The notes under the pieces are model-generated. The model was given only the letters and a program-made list of their open reading frames with translations, was not told where the DNA came from and did not search any database. A stretch of 64,000 nt of DNA. Origin: Paraburkholderia ferrariae NBRC 106233 (GTDB taxonomy: Bacteria; Pseudomonadota; Gammaproteobacteria; Burkholderiales; Burkholderiaceae). Every line of letters begins with the position of its first letter. Within the stretch, counting starts at the first letter, position 1. The stretch is taken from positions 62,001-126,000 of the forward strand of contig NZ_BAYB01000012.1 in assembly GCF_000685035.1 (NCBI RefSeq). The letters run 5' to 3'. Positions 1 to 8,222 of this stretch are shown here, in pieces. The translations under genes and the position numbers were made by a program.

Positions 1-112
1 GATCATCGCCGAAACGGCCGTGACCGAAATCACGGAACGCGGCGCGACGCGCATGGACGACCAGACGTCGGAAGCCGCGATGGAACAGCGCAAGAAGCAG
101 GGTTATTTCTAA
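1..112 (+). CDS. cysD: Sulfate adenylyltransferase subunit 2, C-terminal end (partial)
   Basis: Only the last 36 codons are inside the window; the gene runs off the left edge. The visible tail carries the TERGATRMDD and KKQGYF signatures that end CysD proteins. CysD is the small catalytic subunit of ATP sulfurylase, which makes adenosine 5'-phosphosulfate from sulfate and ATP with energy supplied by the GTPase CysN. The stop at 110-112 lies 25 bases before cysN, so the two are almost certainly co-transcribed. Identification rests on the conserved tail and the cysN context. Confidence 0.9.
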   Translation, partial: IIAETAVTEITERGATRMDDQTSEAAMEQRKKQGYF

Positions 113-137
113 AGAGCACGCAGAGGAACGTTTCGAC

Positions 138-1466
138 ATGAGCCGCATTGAGCAACCCGCGCATCAACCTGAAGACCTCGGCGTGCTGCGCTTCATCACG
201 GCAGGCAGCGTGGACGACGGCAAGAGCACGCTGATCGGCCGCCTGCTGTACGACAGCAAGGCGGTTTTGAGCGACCAGCTCTCGGCGCTGTCGCGCGCGA
301 AGAACAAGCGCACGGTGGGCGACGAGATCGACCTGTCGCTCCTGACCGACGGCCTCGAAGCCGAGCGCGAGCAGGGCATCACGATCGACGTGGCGTACCG
401 CTATTTCGCCACGGCAAAGCGCAAGTTCATCATCGCCGACACGCCGGGCCACGAGCAGTACACGCGCAACATGGTGACGGGCGCTTCGACCGCGCACGCC
501 GCGATCATCCTGATCGACGCCACCCGCGTGACGGTGGAAAACGGCGAGACGCAACTGCTGCCGCAAACCAAGCGCCACAGCGCGATCGTCAAGCTGCTCG
601 GCCTGCAGCACGTGATCGTCGCGATCAACAAGATGGACCTCGTGGAGTACAGCGAAGCGACCTTCGACCTGATCCGCGACGCCTATGTCGCGCTCGCGCG
701 CCAGCTCGGCCTCGAAGACGTGCGTTTCGTGCCGGTTTCGGCGCTCAAGGGCGACAACATCGTGAGCGCGAGCGAGCGCATGCCGTGGTATGCGGACGCG
801 CCGCTGCTGGACGTGCTGGAATCGCTGCCGGTCGAGCAGGCCACGGGCGAAGCGCTGCGCTTTCCGGTGCAGTGGGTCGCACGCCAGGACGGTTCGAGCG
901 CCGACGACTTCCGCGGCTATATGGGCCGTGTCGAGGCGGGTGAAGTGAAGCTCGGCGACGCCGTCACGGTGCTGCCGGCCGGCCGCGAGGCGACGGTGGC
1001 CGAGATTATCGCGCCGGTGCCGGGCGGCACGGCGCAGGTCGATCGCGCGTTCGCGGGTCAGACCGTCACGATCCGCCTCGCGCAGGACGTGGACGTGTCG
1101 CGCGGCGACACCTTCGTGCCGGCCGCGGACACCACGCAGCCCGCGAAGAAGCTCGAAGCCGACCTCTGCTGGTTCGACGAAGAGCCGCTCTCGACGCAGC
1201 GCAAGTACCTGCTCAAGCAGACCACGAGCACGGTGTTCGCGAAGATCGGCGCGGTCAGGCAGGTGCTGGACGTGCACACGCTCTCGCACGCGACCGACCG
1301 CCACGACCTCGCGATGAACGACATCGGCCGCGTGGCGCTTACGCTGCAAAAGCCGCTCGTCGCGGACCTGTATGATGTCCACCCGGGCACCGGCGCGTTC
1401 GTTCTCATCGACGAAGCCACCCACCACACGGTGGCGGCGGGCATGATCCGCGCGGTTTCGGCCTGA
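138..1466 (+). CDS. cysN: Sulfate adenylyltransferase subunit 1 (GTPase)
   Basis: CysN couples GTP hydrolysis to sulfate activation by CysD. The 442-residue protein has a P-loop (GSVDDGKS, residues 23-30), the G3 motif DTPGH (101-105) and the G4 motif NKMD (164-167), followed by the elongation-factor-like beta-barrel domains. It is slightly shorter than the E. coli protein (475) and carries no fused APS kinase (CysC) domain, so if PAPS is made the kinase must be encoded elsewhere. The start is ATG 138, with AGAGGAA about 10 bases upstream. It follows cysD and precedes cobA, which ties sulfate activation to siroheme production. Confidence 0.96.
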   Translation: MSRIEQPAHQPEDLGVLRFITAGSVDDGKSTLIGRLLYDSKAVLSDQLSALSRAKNKRTVGDEIDLSLLTDGLEAEREQGITIDVAYRYFATAKRKFIIADTPGHEQYTRNMVTGASTAHAAIILIDATRVTVENGETQLLPQTKRHSAIVKLLGLQHVIVAINKMDLVEYSEATFDLIRDAYVALARQLGLEDVRFVPVSALKGDNIVSASERMPWYADAPLLDVLESLPVEQATGEALRFPVQWVARQDGSSADDFRGYMGRVEAGEVKLGDAVTVLPAGREATVAEIIAPVPGGTAQVDRAFAGQTVTIRLAQDVDVSRGDTFVPAADTTQPAKKLEADLCWFDEEPLSTQRKYLLKQTTSTVFAKIGAVRQVLDVHTLSHATDRHDLAMNDIGRVALTLQKPLVADLYDVHPGTGAFVLIDEATHHTVAAGMIRAVSA

Positions 1467-1534
1467 AGCCGGAGCAAAGCGGAAGCGGCCGCGGCCCGCA
1501 CTTGCGGCGGGCGCGGCCAGCGGAGCAAGGAAAC

Positions 1535-2323
1535 ATGGGCAAGGTATATCTGATCGGCGCGGGGCCAGGCGCGGCGGACCTCATTACGGTGCGCGGCGCG
1601 CGCCTGCTCGGCGCGGCCGACGTGGTGCTGCACGACGCGCTCGTCGAGCCGGCCATGCTCGACTACGCGCCGAAGCATGCGAAGTTCATTGCGGTGGGCA
1701 AGCGTTGCGGGCAGCGCTCGACGGCGCAGCACTTCATCAACAAGCAGCTTGTCGATGCGGCGCGCGAGCACGAGGTGGTCGTGCGCCTGAAGGGCGGCGA
1801 CCCGATGCTGTTCGGACGCGCCGACGAAGAGATGCGCGCGCTCGAAGCGGCGGGTATCGAGTACGAGGTCGTGCCGGGCATCACGGCAGCGCTCGCCAGT
1901 GCGGCCACGCTGCGCCGCTCGCTGACGCTGCGCGGGGTGGCACGCAGCGTCGCACTTGCCACGCATTCGCGCGCGGCCGATTCGGCGGAAATTCGCGAGC
2001 AGGTGAAGGCGGATTCGCTCGTGTTCTACATGGGGCGCGACAGCGCGCCGGAAATCGCCCGCGAGCTGATCGAAGCGGGGCGCGCGGGCACGACGCCGGT
2101 GGCGATCGTCGAGGCGTGCAGCACGGCGCGCGAGCGCACGTTGACGCTCACGCTTGCGGCGCTGGCGGCGGGTGCCGCGCAGGACTGGCTCGATGCGACG
2201 CAGCCGAGCCTCGTGATGATCGGCGAGGCGTTTGCCGAGCGGGCAGGGCAGCAGGCAGTAGGGGCTGGTGCCGCTGCCGCTGAGGTGACGGAGCCGGTGC
2301 TGGGACAGCGGGCCGCGGCCTAG
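1535..2323 (+). CDS. cobA: Uroporphyrinogen-III C-methyltransferase (SUMT)
   Basis: SUMT methylates uroporphyrinogen III twice with SAM to give precorrin-2, the branch point to siroheme and cobalamin. The 262-residue product begins with the typical tetrapyrrole-methylase signature GKVYLIGAGPGA, followed by VRLKGGDPMLFGR and VPGITAALASAA. It has no CysG-type dehydrogenase/ferrochelatase domain. The ATG at 1535 is chosen over an in-frame TTG at 1502 because it sits behind GCAAGGAAAC and begins directly with the conserved strand. The gene follows cysN by 68 bases and is closed by a strong terminator at 2351-2378. Its position in a cys operon argues for siroheme (sulfite reductase cofactor) as the main product. 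Confidence 0.93.
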   Translation: MGKVYLIGAGPGAADLITVRGARLLGAADVVLHDALVEPAMLDYAPKHAKFIAVGKRCGQRSTAQHFINKQLVDAAREHEVVVRLKGGDPMLFGRADEEMRALEAAGIEYEVVPGITAALASAATLRRSLTLRGVARSVALATHSRAADSAEIREQVKADSLVFYMGRDSAPEIARELIEAGRAGTTPVAIVEACSTARERTLTLTLAALAAGAAQDWLDATQPSLVMIGEAFAERAGQQAVGAGAAAAEVTEPVLGQRAAA

Positions 2324-2350
2324 CCGGGCGCTGGCGACGGACAGAACGAG

Positions 2351-2378
2351 AAGGGGCGCTAGATGCGCCCCTTTTTTC
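2351..2378 (+). terminator. Rho-independent terminator after cobA
   Basis: A perfect 9-bp stem (AAGGGGCGC, 2351-2359, with its complement at 2365-2373), a 5-base loop and a run of T form a classic intrinsic terminator 28 bases after the cobA stop. The AA start of the stem also gives some T on the other strand, so it may help stop the convergent lptFG-cbiX transcript. Confidence 0.85.
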
Positions 2379-2426
2379 TTGCGTGCCATGGGCGCTTCGG
2401 CGGCCATGATCCGATCGCGCCGAGAC

Positions 2427-2822
2427 TCAATCGTCCGCCACGCCCAGGCAGTACTGCACCACCGCATCGAGCACCGCATCGTCTTCGCCCACCGCACCGG
2501 CACAGCGTAGTTGCACGCCGGGATGCGCGGCCTGGCAGCGCGCGACGATCTCCGGCAGGTCGCGCCGCACGTGCCCGCCCTGGCCGAAGAACACCGGCAC
2601 CACCGTGATCGTTGCGCAGCCCGCATCGGCCTGTTCCGCAATCGCGGCCGGCAGGTCGGGCGTCATCAGTTCGAGAAAGGCGAGGCCAACGGGCCCCGCG
2701 TCGGCGCCGCGCGCGGCGGCAAGCTTCGCGGCGAGGCGCGTGAAGGGTTCCTTCCAGCGCGCATCGCGTGCGCCGTGGCCGAACAGGATCAAGCCGTGCT
2801 TGCCGGGCTCGCTCATGGCCAT
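2427..2822 (-). CDS. cbiX: Short CbiX/SirB-type sirohydrochlorin chelatase
   Basis: This 131-residue single-domain chelatase is predicted to insert a metal ion (Fe2+ for siroheme, or Co2+) into sirohydrochlorin. Candidate metal-binding histidines are His16 in FGHGARD and His84 in QGGHVRRDLP, spaced as in the short archaeal CbiX(S) form. It is about half the length of two-domain CbiX/CbiK proteins, so an active unit would be a dimer. It begins 8 bases after the lptG stop; an alternative ATG lies at 2816. Shine-Dalgarno support is weak, so translation may be coupled to lptG. It faces cobA and supplies the next but one step of the same pathway, with precorrin-2 dehydrogenase missing from the window. 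Confidence 0.85.
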   Translation of the reverse strand: MAMSEPGKHGLILFGHGARDARWKEPFTRLAAKLAAARGADAGPVGLAFLELMTPDLPAAIAEQADAGCATITVVPVFFGQGGHVRRDLPEIVARCQAAHPGVQLRCAGAVGEDDAVLDAVVQYCLGVADD

Positions 2823-2830
2823 GACCGGCG

Positions 2831-3979
2831 CTAGTGCCGGTCCACCCATTTCAGCCCGATCAAGCCGAGCGCGAGGTAGATGAGACCCGGCGTTGCCGCC
2901 GTGAGCGGCGCGGGCCACGTGTTCAGCGTGCCGATGTGCGAGAACAGCGTGTTGATGAGCTGGAAGCTCATGCCGAGCATGATCCCGCCGAACACCTTCA
3001 CGCCCACCACGCCCGCACGCGTGTGCAGGTACGCGAAGGGCAGCGAGAGCACGAGCATCACGAACACCGCGAACGGGTAGAGCAGCTTGCGCCAGAGCGC
3101 GATCGTGTAGCGCTGCGCGTCCTGATGGTTCTCGTTCAGATGCTGGATGTAGCGGAACAGGTTGAACATCGACATGCGATCCGGCGAAACCAGCAGCACC
3201 GAAAGAATCTGCGGCGTGAGCTCCGAGCGCAGCGAGTACTCCGGCGTCGTAGTTTGCTGCGCGCGATAGACCGGGTCGAGCGTATCGGCCGGCTGGCCCT
3301 TCGGCGGCGGCACGCTGATGAGTTCGGTGTCCGTCACGTCCTTGAGCAGCCAGTGGCCCGGCGGCTCGTAGCTGCCCGTCCTGGCGATCCGCACGTTCGA
3401 GAGCCGGAACTGCGAGTCGAACTCGTAGATGCGCACGTCGGTGATCGTCGCATCGGGTTGCAGCTTGCCGACGTTCACGAAGCGCGTGACCTGCTCGCCG
3501 TCGGCGCGCGCCGTGAGCGTGTCCTTCACCCAGACGCCCGACTGGAAGTCGGTCGATACCGCCGAGCCCAGCGCCTCGAGGCGCACGCGCTCGGAAAGCT
3601 GGTCCGTGTACGGCCCGACCACCTCGCCGATCACATAGGTGATGAACACGAGCGGCACGCCGATCTTCAGGAGCGACCACAGCGCCTGGCGCGTGGCGAG
3701 GCCCGAGACGCGGAAGATGGTGTATTCGGAGTTGGCCGCCATCTGCGCGAACACGTAGATCGAGCTGATGAGCGCCGCGACGGGGATGATCTCGTAGAAG
3801 CGCGAGGGCGTTTGCAGGGCGACGCGCAGCACCGCGTAGCTGAACTTGTAGTTGCCGTGGCCCACCGAGTTCAGTTCGTTGATCAGGTCGAAGAAGAAGA
3901 ACAGACCCGAGAACGCGAACAGGATGAAGATGAAGGTCAGGTAGACCTGGCGCGCGAAATATTTTTCGTAGATGAGCAT
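2831..3979 (-). CDS. lptG: LPS export ABC transporter permease LptG
   Basis: LptG is one of two membrane permeases that, with the LptB ATPase and LptC, extract lipopolysaccharide from the inner membrane and push it across the periplasm. The 382-residue protein begins MLIYEKYFARQVYLTF, the usual amphipathic first segment. Transmembrane segments are near residues 12-30, 60-80 and 100-118, a large periplasmic jellyroll loop spans about 125-270, and three more C-terminal helices follow from about 300. It lies 3 bases after lptF in the same operon. Co-occurrence with lptF, and both divergent from pepA, is the standard proteobacterial arrangement. Confidence 0.95.
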   Translation of the reverse strand: MLIYEKYFARQVYLTFIFILFAFSGLFFFFDLINELNSVGHGNYKFSYAVLRVALQTPSRFYEIIPVAALISSIYVFAQMAANSEYTIFRVSGLATRQALWSLLKIGVPLVFITYVIGEVVGPYTDQLSERVRLEALGSAVSTDFQSGVWVKDTLTARADGEQVTRFVNVGKLQPDATITDVRIYEFDSQFRLSNVRIARTGSYEPPGHWLLKDVTDTELISVPPPKGQPADTLDPVYRAQQTTTPEYSLRSELTPQILSVLLVSPDRMSMFNLFRYIQHLNENHQDAQRYTIALWRKLLYPFAVFVMLVLSLPFAYLHTRAGVVGVKVFGGIMLGMSFQLINTLFSHIGTLNTWPAPLTAATPGLIYLALGLIGLKWVDRH

Positions 3980-3982
3980 CGG

Positions 3983-5083
3983 TCAGCTCCCCTGCGACGC
4001 GCGCCGGAATGTCGCGCGGGTGAAGAGCGGCCGGTTGCGCACGCGCATCCAGAAGATGAACACCACGAGCGCGAGCACGACGACGTGCAGCGCCACGAGC
4101 CCGACGCCGAACGACATCTTGCCTTGCTCGATCTGCGACTGCACGACGTTCAGCAGGTTGGAGTACGTGAGGTAGATCAGCACCGCCATCACGAGATTGA
4201 TCGTGCGGCCGCGGCGCGGATTCTGGTACGCGAGCGGGATGGCGAGCAGCATCAGGTTGATCGCGATGAGCGGCAGGCCGCAGCGCCAGGCGAGCTCGCC
4301 CAGGTTGTCCCGGGTCGGGTGGCGCAACAGGTCCGGCGTGGACGTGCTGCTCGCCGTGGGCGTGGCGACCACGGGCTGGCTCTGGATCTTCACGCCGTAG
4401 CGCTGGAACTCCGAAATGCGGAAGTCCGGATGGCCCGGTTCGCCGTCGTAGCGGCGGCCGTTTTCGAGCACGACGAAGCGGTCGCCGCTCTTCATGGTTT
4501 CGGTGTGGCCCGTCTTGGAGACGATCACGCTGACCTTGCCGTTCTCGGTGCTCGTGACGAACACGTTCTCCACGTGCGCCTGGTCGGGGCTCATGTTCTC
4601 GATGAAGAACACGCGGTGCGTGGTGGGCGATTCGCGGAACTGGCCCGGCGCGAGCAGCGAAACCTCGTCGCGCTGCTGGAAGCGCGCGCGAATGAGCTTG
4701 CTCTGCGCGTTCGACCACGGCCAGCCGATGAACGCGAAGAAAACGATGAGGATCAGGATCGGCGCGGTGAAGACGGCGACCGGCTTGATGAGGCGCGTGA
4801 GGCTCACGCCCGAGGCCAGCCACACGACCATTTCCGAGTCTTTGTACCAGCGCGTGAGCACGAACAGGATCGACACGAACAGCGTGACGATCAGCATCAC
4901 GGCCATGTAGCCGATCACGGTCAGCCCGATCAGGACGAGCACGTCCCGCGGGTCGATCTGGCCCGACGCAGCGAAGCCGACGATGCGGATCATCATCGTC
5001 GTCAGCATGATCGTGAGCAGAACCATGAACACGGCGCCGGCCGTGTACGCGAGTTCGCGCTGCAGGGAACGTTCGAAGATCAT
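3983..5083 (-). CDS. lptF: LPS export ABC transporter permease LptF
   Basis: LptF is the partner permease of LptG in the LptB2FGC complex. The 366-residue protein begins [16 protein letters not shown], the usual LptF opening, has membrane segments near residues 12-33, 52-75 and 98-118, a periplasmic beta-jellyroll region (about 125-260) and C-terminal membrane helices. It is the first gene of the minus-strand unit lptF-lptG-cbiX and is divergent from pepA across 131 bp. No strong ribosome-binding site precedes the ATG. Confidence 0.95.
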   Translation of the reverse strand: MIFERSLQRELAYTAGAVFMVLLTIMLTTMMIRIVGFAASGQIDPRDVLVLIGLTVIGYMAVMLIVTLFVSILFVLTRWYKDSEMVVWLASGVSLTRLIKPVAVFTAPILILIVFFAFIGWPWSNAQSKLIRARFQQRDEVSLLAPGQFRESPTTHRVFFIENMSPDQAHVENVFVTSTENGKVSVIVSKTGHTETMKSGDRFVVLENGRRYDGEPGHPDFRISEFQRYGVKIQSQPVVATPTASSTSTPDLLRHPTRDNLGELAWRCGLPLIAINLMLLAIPLAYQNPRRGRTINLVMAVLIYLTYSNLLNVVQSQIEQGKMSFGVGLVALHVVVLALVVFIFWMRVRNRPLFTRATFRRASQGS

Positions 5084-5163
5084 TCTTGATGAGCGGGGGC
5101 GGTCCGCACCGGACGCCGCGCAGGGTGCGCATCCAGCCAGGAGCCGCCGCGGGAAAAATAGCG

Positions 5164-5169
5164 GATAAT
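5164..5169 (+). promoter_or_regulatory. Candidate -10 box for pepA in the lptF/pepA divergent region
   Basis: GATAAT sits in an AT-rich patch, otherwise rare in this sequence, about 45 bases before the pepA ATG. No convincing -35 hexamer is visible at the right distance. The 131-bp region must also hold the leftward lptFG promoter; AT-rich hexamers such as TAAAAT on the minus strand are possible but not decisive. Confidence 0.4.
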
Positions 5170-5214
5170 TGCGGCTTTCATCCTAAGCCCAGATTTTATC
5201 CGAGGACAAGCGCG

Positions 5215-6726
5215 ATGGACTTTAGCATAAAAGGCTGTGACTGGAGCAAAGGCGGGGAAGGCTCGTTCCTGACCGGCAAATCGGACTGCATCGTGGTTGG
5301 CGTGTTCGAGGCCCAGACGCTCTCTGGCGCCGCATTCGCCATCGACAGCGCCATCGGCGGCATGATCGCACGCGTAGTCAAGGCCGGCGACATGGACGGC
5401 AAGGCCGGCTCCACGCTGTTCCTGCCGGAAGTGACGGGGATCGGCGCCTCGCGGGTGCTGCTCGTCGGCCTCGGCAAGCAGGATGCGTTCGGCCAGAAGG
5501 CCTATGGCGACGCCGCCCGGGCCGCCTGGCGCGCCATTCTCGGCACGAAAATCGCGCAGGTCACGTTCACGCTTGCCCAGTTGCCCATCAAGGAGCGTTC
5601 GGGCGACTGGGCCGTGCGCGCCGCCATTCTGGCGCTGCGCGGCGAGACCTACCGCTTCACGCAGATGAAGAGCAAGCCGGAGCCGGCCGCGCGTGCGCTG
5701 CGCCGCGCCGTGTTCAGCGTGGACGCCGCCGACGAGAAGGCCGCGAAGCTCGCCGCGAAGCAGGCCACGGCCATCGCCAACGGCATGGACCTCACGCGCG
5801 ACCTCGGCAACCTGCCGGGCAACGTCTGCACGCCCACGTATCTGGCCGCCACCGCGAAGAAGCTCGCGCGCGACTGGAAGCTGAAGGTCGAGGTGCTGGG
5901 CCAGCGCCAGATCGAGGCGCTCAAGATGGGCTCGTTCCTGTCGGTGACGCGCGGTTCGGTCGAGCCGCCGCAGTTCGTCGTGCTGCACTACCAGGGCGCG
6001 AGCGCGAAGGCGGCGCCCGTCGTCCTCGTGGGCAAGGGCATCACGTTCGACACGGGCGGCATCTCGCTCAAGCCGGGCGAGGGCATGGACGAAATGAAGT
6101 ACGACATGTGCGGCGCGGGCTCGGTGCTGGGCACGCTGCGTGCCGTCGCCGAAATGGGCCTGAAGCTCAACGTGATCGGCATCATCCCGACCTGCGAGAA
6201 CATGCCCGCGGGCAACGCCACGAAGCCGGGCGACATCGTCACGACGATGGCGGGCCTGACCGTGGAAGTGCTCAACACCGACGCCGAGGGCCGCCTGATC
6301 CTGTGCGACGCGCTCACCTACGCCGAACGCTTCAAGCCGGCCGCCGTGATCGACATCGCCACGCTCACGGGCGCCTGCGTGATCGCGCTCGGCCACCACA
6401 ACAGCGGTCTCTTCTCGAAGGACGACGCGCTGGCGGGCGAGTTGCTCGACGCGTCGCGCGAGGCGAGCGACCCGGCGTGGCGCATGCCGCTCGACGACGA
6501 GTACCACGATCAGCTCAAGTCGAATTTCGCCGATCTCGCCAACATCGGCGGGCGTCCGGGCGGCAGCGTGACGGCGGCGTGCTTCCTGTCGCGCTTCACG
6601 CAAAGCTACCCGTGGGCGCACCTCGACATCGCGGGCACCGCCTGGAAGAGCGGCGCGGCGAAGGGGGCTACGGGCCGTCCGGTGCCGCTGCTGTCGCAGT
6701 TCCTGATCGACCGCGCGGCGCAATGA
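5215..6726 (+). CDS. pepA: Leucyl aminopeptidase (M17)
   Basis: This cytosolic dizinc/dimanganese aminopeptidase releases N-terminal residues; in some bacteria PepA also binds DNA. The 503-residue length is standard. The catalytic C-terminal half shows [17 protein letters not shown] (residues 272-288, with Lys274 and Asp279) and the family signature NTDAEGRL (354-361, Asp356 and Glu358). The start is ATG 5215 behind GAGGACAAGCGCG, although the frame is open further upstream. It is followed 54 bases later by holC, as in E. coli. Confidence 0.96.
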   Translation: MDFSIKGCDWSKGGEGSFLTGKSDCIVVGVFEAQTLSGAAFAIDSAIGGMIARVVKAGDMDGKAGSTLFLPEVTGIGASRVLLVGLGKQDAFGQKAYGDAARAAWRAILGTKIAQVTFTLAQLPIKERSGDWAVRAAILALRGETYRFTQMKSKPEPAARALRRAVFSVDAADEKAAKLAAKQATAIANGMDLTRDLGNLPGNVCTPTYLAATAKKLARDWKLKVEVLGQRQIEALKMGSFLSVTRGSVEPPQFVVLHYQGASAKAAPVVLVGKGITFDTGGISLKPGEGMDEMKYDMCGAGSVLGTLRAVAEMGLKLNVIGIIPTCENMPAGNATKPGDIVTTMAGLTVEVLNTDAEGRLILCDALTYAERFKPAAVIDIATLTGACVIALGHHNSGLFSKDDALAGELLDASREASDPAWRMPLDDEYHDQLKSNFADLANIGGRPGGSVTAACFLSRFTQSYPWAHLDIAGTAWKSGAAKGATGRPVPLLSQFLIDRAAQ

Positions 6727-6780
6727 CGTTTGACGCAGCGTTCGGCGCAGTGCCCGGCGCACTCAGGGAGTGAGCCGGCG

Positions 6781-7197
6781 ATGACACGCATCGACTTTCA
6801 CACGAACGTCGGCGAAACGCTGGCGTACGCGTGCCGTCTCGTGCGCAAGGCGTATCTCGCGGGCGAGCAGGCCGTCGTGCTGGCCGAGCCCGCGCGCCTG
6901 CGCGCCTTCGACGCGATGTTGTGGACCTTCTCGCCGCTCGACTTCGTGCCGCACTGCATGGCCGAAAGTCCGCTCGCCGGCGGCACGCCCATCGTGCTGG
7001 CGGCGGACCTCGAGCGTGCGCCGCATCATCGCGTGCTGGTCAATCTCGGCGCGGCGGTGCCGGCCCAGTTCGCGCGCTTCGAGCGCCTGCTCGAAGTGAT
7101 CGGCGACACGCCCGACGAGCTGGCTTCGGGCCGCGAACGCTATCGCTACTACCGCGATCGCGGCTACGCGCTGAACAATTACAAGCAGGGTGGCTGA
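6781..7197 (+). CDS. holC: DNA polymerase III chi subunit
   Basis: Chi links the clamp-loader complex, through psi, to single-stranded-DNA-binding protein during replication. The 138-residue product begins MTRIDFHTN and contains the family pattern of a Rossmann-like fold: LVRKAYLAGEQAVV, LWTFSPLDFVPHC and PIVLAAD. It ends in an RYRYYRDRGY tail typical of chi. It directly follows pepA, the conserved proteobacterial order; no valS follows here. The ATG at 6781 sits behind GGGAGTGAGC. Confidence 0.92.
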   Translation: MTRIDFHTNVGETLAYACRLVRKAYLAGEQAVVLAEPARLRAFDAMLWTFSPLDFVPHCMAESPLAGGTPIVLAADLERAPHHRVLVNLGAAVPAQFARFERLLEVIGDTPDELASGRERYRYYRDRGYALNNYKQGG

Positions 7198-7232
7198 GGC
7201 GTTGCCGGCTCTGCTGATGGAAGGAGGTTCCC

Positions 7233-7643
7233 GTGCCGGAAGAGCATGACATCCACGACGCTTCGATTCCGCTCTTGACCGATACCCTCGTGCTGGGCAA
7301 CCCGCTGCGCGCCCGGGCGTCGGCGGCGGTCTTTGCCGGGGCGCCCGTCGTGACATCCGCGGCATCCGGTCCGGCCGCGGCCGAGGACGGCCTGCTCGCA
7401 CACGACGCCGACGCGCTCGTCGAGCGTCTGCGCGGGCGCTGTCTGACGTGGCTCACGGGCGACGGACGCAACGTGATCGAAGCGCGCTGCAACGCCGCAT
7501 TGCAGGAGCACACGCACTGGCTCGTGGGCCATGTGTCGAGAGAGATCGGCCTCGCGCTCGAAACCGAGCTCAAGGGCTGGGTGCGGGACGCCGTGCGCGA
7601 GGAACTGGCCGCGCGCGCGGGGCATCCGCCGGCGCAGTCCTGA
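7233..7643 (+). CDS. DUF2486-like protein of unknown function
   Basis: A 136-residue acidic, alanine-rich protein. The first part (PEEHDIHDASIPLLTDTL) resembles the Burkholderiales DUF2486 family that commonly follows holC. The rest is a low-complexity alanine linker (about residues 30-55) and an amphipathic helical tail (about 60-130) with no enzyme motif or membrane segment. Translation starts at GTG 7233 behind a near-perfect AAGGAGG (7221-7227), one of the strongest ribosome-binding sites in the window. It is 35 bases downstream of holC and probably co-transcribed. The function is unknown; an accessory role for the replicase is only suggested by position. Confidence 0.75.
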   Translation: MPEEHDIHDASIPLLTDTLVLGNPLRARASAAVFAGAPVVTSAASGPAAAEDGLLAHDADALVERLRGRCLTWLTGDGRNVIEARCNAALQEHTHWLVGHVSREIGLALETELKGWVRDAVREELAARAGHPPAQS

Positions 7644-7684
7644 GTGCTTTCCCTCGCAATGGCGCCTGACTGACGCAGCCGGCC

Positions 7685-8074
7685 CTAGCGCAGCGTGAGG
7701 ATCCAGCCGGCGAGCGTGGCCGCCTGCCCGGGGCTCAACTGCGTGTTCGCGGGCATCGGCACGGCACCCCACACGCCGCTGCTGCCTTCCAGGATCTTGT
7801 GTGTCAGATAGGTCTGGGCATCGGGCTTCGCGGCGTACTTCGACGCCACATCCCGCAACGCGGGTCCCATGAACGCGCGGTTCACCGAATGGCAGCTCAT
7901 GCAGTTCTGCTGCTGGGCGAGCGCGAGGCCCGCGGCGGCGGCCGGCACGGCCGGGGCCGCCTGGGATGCCGATGCCGGGCTGGTCTGGGCGCAGGCCGTC
8001 CCCGCGGCCAGGGCCAGCGGGAATGCGGCGGCGAGCGTCGCTGTCATCCTTATCGCTTGCGACTTCAGGTTCAT
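7685..8074 (-). CDS. Secreted class I cytochrome c
   Basis: A 129-residue periplasmic monoheme cytochrome. A signal peptide (about residues 1-29, ending ACA) is followed by an Ala/Pro-rich linker and one heme domain with CMSCH (Cys58, Cys61, His62). Met107 in VPMPAN is the likely sixth ligand, as in cytochrome c551/c552 electron carriers. It is a single gene 148 bases downstream of ilvD on the same strand, separated by that gene's terminator, so it probably has its own promoter. The redox partner is unknown. Confidence 0.9.
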   Translation of the reverse strand: MNLKSQAIRMTATLAAAFPLALAAGTACAQTSPASASQAAPAVPAAAAGLALAQQQNCMSCHSVNRAFMGPALRDVASKYAAKPDAQTYLTHKILEGSSGVWGAVPMPANTQLSPGQAATLAGWILTLR

Positions 8075-8121
8075 GCTGGTCTCCGCCAGCGTGAGCGCCG
8101 GCTGTGGTGTGGTCGCATTAT

Positions 8122-8156
8122 AAAAGCAAAGGGCACACGCTTTCCGCGTGCGCCCT
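8122..8156 (-). terminator. Rho-independent terminator after ilvD
   Basis: Read on the minus strand, an 11-bp GC-rich stem (8146-8156 pairing with 8130-8140, with a GT pair) closes a 5-base loop and is followed by TTGCTTTTATA. It lies 67 bases past the ilvD stop and before the cytochrome c gene. Confidence 0.75.
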
Positions 8157-8222
8157 CTATCACTTTCCCGACTTCAATACGGGTTCCGCGCGCGATCTCC
8201 GCCGTTGCGCGGGTTCTTGCCT

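Noticed and set aside
1705..2283. A second open frame inside cobA
   Set aside because: It overlaps the SUMT gene in another frame and is low-complexity Arg/Ala/Gly.
2834..5089. A 751-codon plus-strand frame opposite lptG-lptF
   Set aside because: Antisense to two conserved membrane-protein genes, with a composition typical of reverse-complement translation.
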